Positions 6,301 to 6,483 of a DNA stretch of 6,483 nt are shown here, one piece after another (the first letter of the stretch is position 1; every line of letters starts with the position of its first letter). Below the pieces are notes generated by a model. The model did no database searches and had not been told where the DNA came from. It saw nothing but the letters and a program-made list of their open reading frames with translations. The translations under genes were made by a program, and so were the position numbers. This DNA comes from Gammaproteobacteria bacterium (GTDB lineage Bacteria; Pseudomonadota; Gammaproteobacteria; S012-40): contig JAOUGF010000126.1 of NCBI GenBank assembly GCA_029857925.1, positions 1 through 6,483 of the forward strand. The letters run 5' to 3'.

Positions 6301-6483
6301 AAGAGCGTCACGGTGGCAGGCACGATAGACGCGGCGTTGACGGGTGTCACCAAGTTGGAAGTCAATTTGTGGAACAACCAGTTGATGATCAACAAGCACG
6401 TCAGCGTGCCGGTCACGGGTGCAACATTCAGCTTTACGATGGATGTGTACACCGGTGACAACTGGATCAATATGGGCGGCAAC
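3274..6483 (+). CDS. Large multidomain surface lipoprotein with Ig-like, EF-hand and Fn3-like regions, C-terminus cut by window edge
   Basis: Seen: 1070 codons without a stop. Residues 1-22 are a signal peptide ending in lipobox LFAGC, with C23 the lipidation site; G24 at +2 suggests export to the outer membrane. A Ser/Gly/Thr linker follows to about 39. Residues 41-165 resemble a carboxypeptidase-regulatory domain (TDSTGHYTL at 121-129, DGHYTLIAS at 150-158). Two SbsA-type Ig-like domains span about 204-319 and 326-424. Residues about 435-595 look NTF2-like (LFATVRKIGGYWKVEH) and contain an EF-hand loop at 487-498. Residues about 620-750 look Fn3-like (FEWTAVTGATAYVFIV), with twelve Gly inserted at 691-702. 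Beta-rich domains follow, two of them closing with GWNHFNM (930-936) and GDNWINM (1061-1067). Cysteines beyond C23 come as pairs: 514/560, 848/859, 943/947. Inferred: a surface adhesin, matrix or scaffold protein; no enzyme motif is visible, and the exact role is unknown. Confidence 0.93.
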   Translation, partial: MTKLRTSVWAVSALSTALLFAGCGGNSGGSSSTTASSSPKISGVVTVSSTAAKGSATLKALNSAPHGKPGSAMYKSTVGKGGGAYNFLPSVPARKGFANAEVFLYDADHPEWKSPVAETTTDSTGHYTLNTYMNASSNSNAYSDGATLADGHYTLIASKYDPTLGATLVAMQSIAQDVAGSVAGNDLEAVPSDVVPSVDTVVGYAKNTDGTETWGAASVNLATNGTIQVSFNMPMARDSVTGNTTSGLAAGITLTPTVAGVWEISPDWTMASFRPDVSLAATTLYTVTVKGDDYYKSGAVKNVYGNRLAKTAYGYFTTLAAADTSAPTVTLISPATATGVDPTTAIKITSDEQLDVTKLTLSLTPSLGSKPEVNYTFVSATQHVYELVTASTKSMGVNYVGSITGLKDLAGNAAASIAVDFTTSSSVTGAGTISADTSIAAIQVASADLFSKWIGAMSERNIGKWQGLTAGNFAMDYNLAQGFDSTDVNRDGVYSLDEFSTMLSEKAFPMWQYCGVKLIGNTNVADDSAIVGNINVDAANNKADFEFKLSGTSSVGGKDCSEATPKESLFATVRKIGGYWKVEHASVGVDTRGQSIGQVTAMSLVGPDEDTVMVDSQMGPPTFKYASPAANTTFVYAAGSPLRFEWTAVTGATAYVFIVMSADDPTSGMALAMPADKTVLDFSDPNAMPNGGGGGGGGGGGGTAAGNTSTSPNYPVSKAFGFEKDMKAGAGSALVWQIAALGNNTVAQIKQGTNSSLAKDLAAISATRRILIGGVNTETKLALNAQVGAGDPLPYDASIPYNINYNGFDITGVTIANAYAADHSGMVEVTLTSESLKVLEAVSYNQNCTYDPMTQQQSCVAAPNLTISDNLGRLSLDGAFRQEFMLDFDPDTNVNVVKTTRSATDIDPLVTTPVTVYQYTLKVVVQLTKGWNHFNMMDHMVSCGTNCYYGSSETRWREFNVNTTNGITPPLLVGTVTATSVSAANVTTTTALTSDNWQFYNGNSAVLDVKSVTVAGTIDAALTGVTKLEVNLWNNQLMINKHVSVPVTGATFSFTMDVYTGDNWINMGGN
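4732..4767 (+). other. EF-hand calcium-binding loop in the lipoprotein
   Basis: Residues 487-498 read DVNRDGVYSLDE. Asp 1, Asn 3, Asp 5, Gly 6, Ser 9 and Glu 12 match the canonical EF-hand loop, and FSTML follows like the exiting helix. It is a single copy, not the duplicated loop of a dockerin, so a structural calcium site is the likeliest role. Confidence 0.7.
5344..5379 (+). repeat. Glycine-codon microsatellite (12 GGN codons)
   Basis: Twelve consecutive GGN codons, including five GGT in a row, encode Gly 691-702 of the lipoprotein. The unit is three bases, so slippage would change the linker length without breaking the frame. The run sits in a loop of the Fn3-like domain, followed by a Thr/Ser/Asn-rich stretch (TAAGNTSTS). 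Confidence 0.9.

Noticed and set aside
4432..6482. Several minus-strand open frames opposite the lipoprotein gene
   Set aside because: They are shadows of the GC-rich plus-strand gene: no domain is recognisable, and the plus frame is continuous with clear domains.

Overview
The window holds two large genes, both cut by its edges, that point away from each other across about 900 bases of AT-richer non-coding DNA. The organism looks like a Gram-negative bacterium, most likely a gamma- or betaproteobacterium. The reasons are a multidomain GAF-PAS-GGDEF-EAL regulator, an outer-membrane-type lipoprotein signal, and a near-perfect CRP-type operator. The genus cannot be told from the sequence alone.

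Left part (1-2370, minus strand): 790 codons of a soluble cyclic-di-GMP enzyme. From the N-terminus it has a GAF-like region, a second GAF domain, a PAS domain, a GGDEF domain with intact active and inhibitory sites, and the first half of an EAL phosphodiesterase domain. The C-terminus lies beyond position 1. The reading frame stays open upstream of the chosen ATG, so the exact start is uncertain.

Middle (2371-3273): no convincing protein gene. It contains a weak promoter candidate for the leftward gene and a cluster of interlocking inverted repeats at 2647-2767 around a perfect AAGGAGG and a nine-codon ORF. Next come a featureless AT-rich stretch, a textbook CRP/Vfr-type palindrome (3035-3056), and a hairpin-rich leader with an attenuator-like stem and T-tract. 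A good ribosome binding site precedes the second gene.

Right part (3274-6483, plus strand): the first 1070 codons of a very large, secreted, multidomain lipoprotein. It has a lipobox, a Ser/Gly linker, a carboxypeptidase-regulatory-like domain and two SbsA-type Ig-like domains. These are followed by an NTF2-like region carrying an EF-hand loop, a fibronectin-III-like domain interrupted by twelve glycines, and at least two more beta-sandwich domains. It continues past the right edge. This gene is clearly richer in G+C than the rest.

How they may work together is inference. A cytoplasmic enzyme that sets c-di-GMP levels lies divergent to a large cell-surface protein, a common arrangement where c-di-GMP controls adhesion or matrix. 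The operator suggests that the lipoprotein also answers to cAMP-CRP or a related regulator. No complete undescribed system is proven here. The best leads are the structured intergenic element and the architecture of the lipoprotein.
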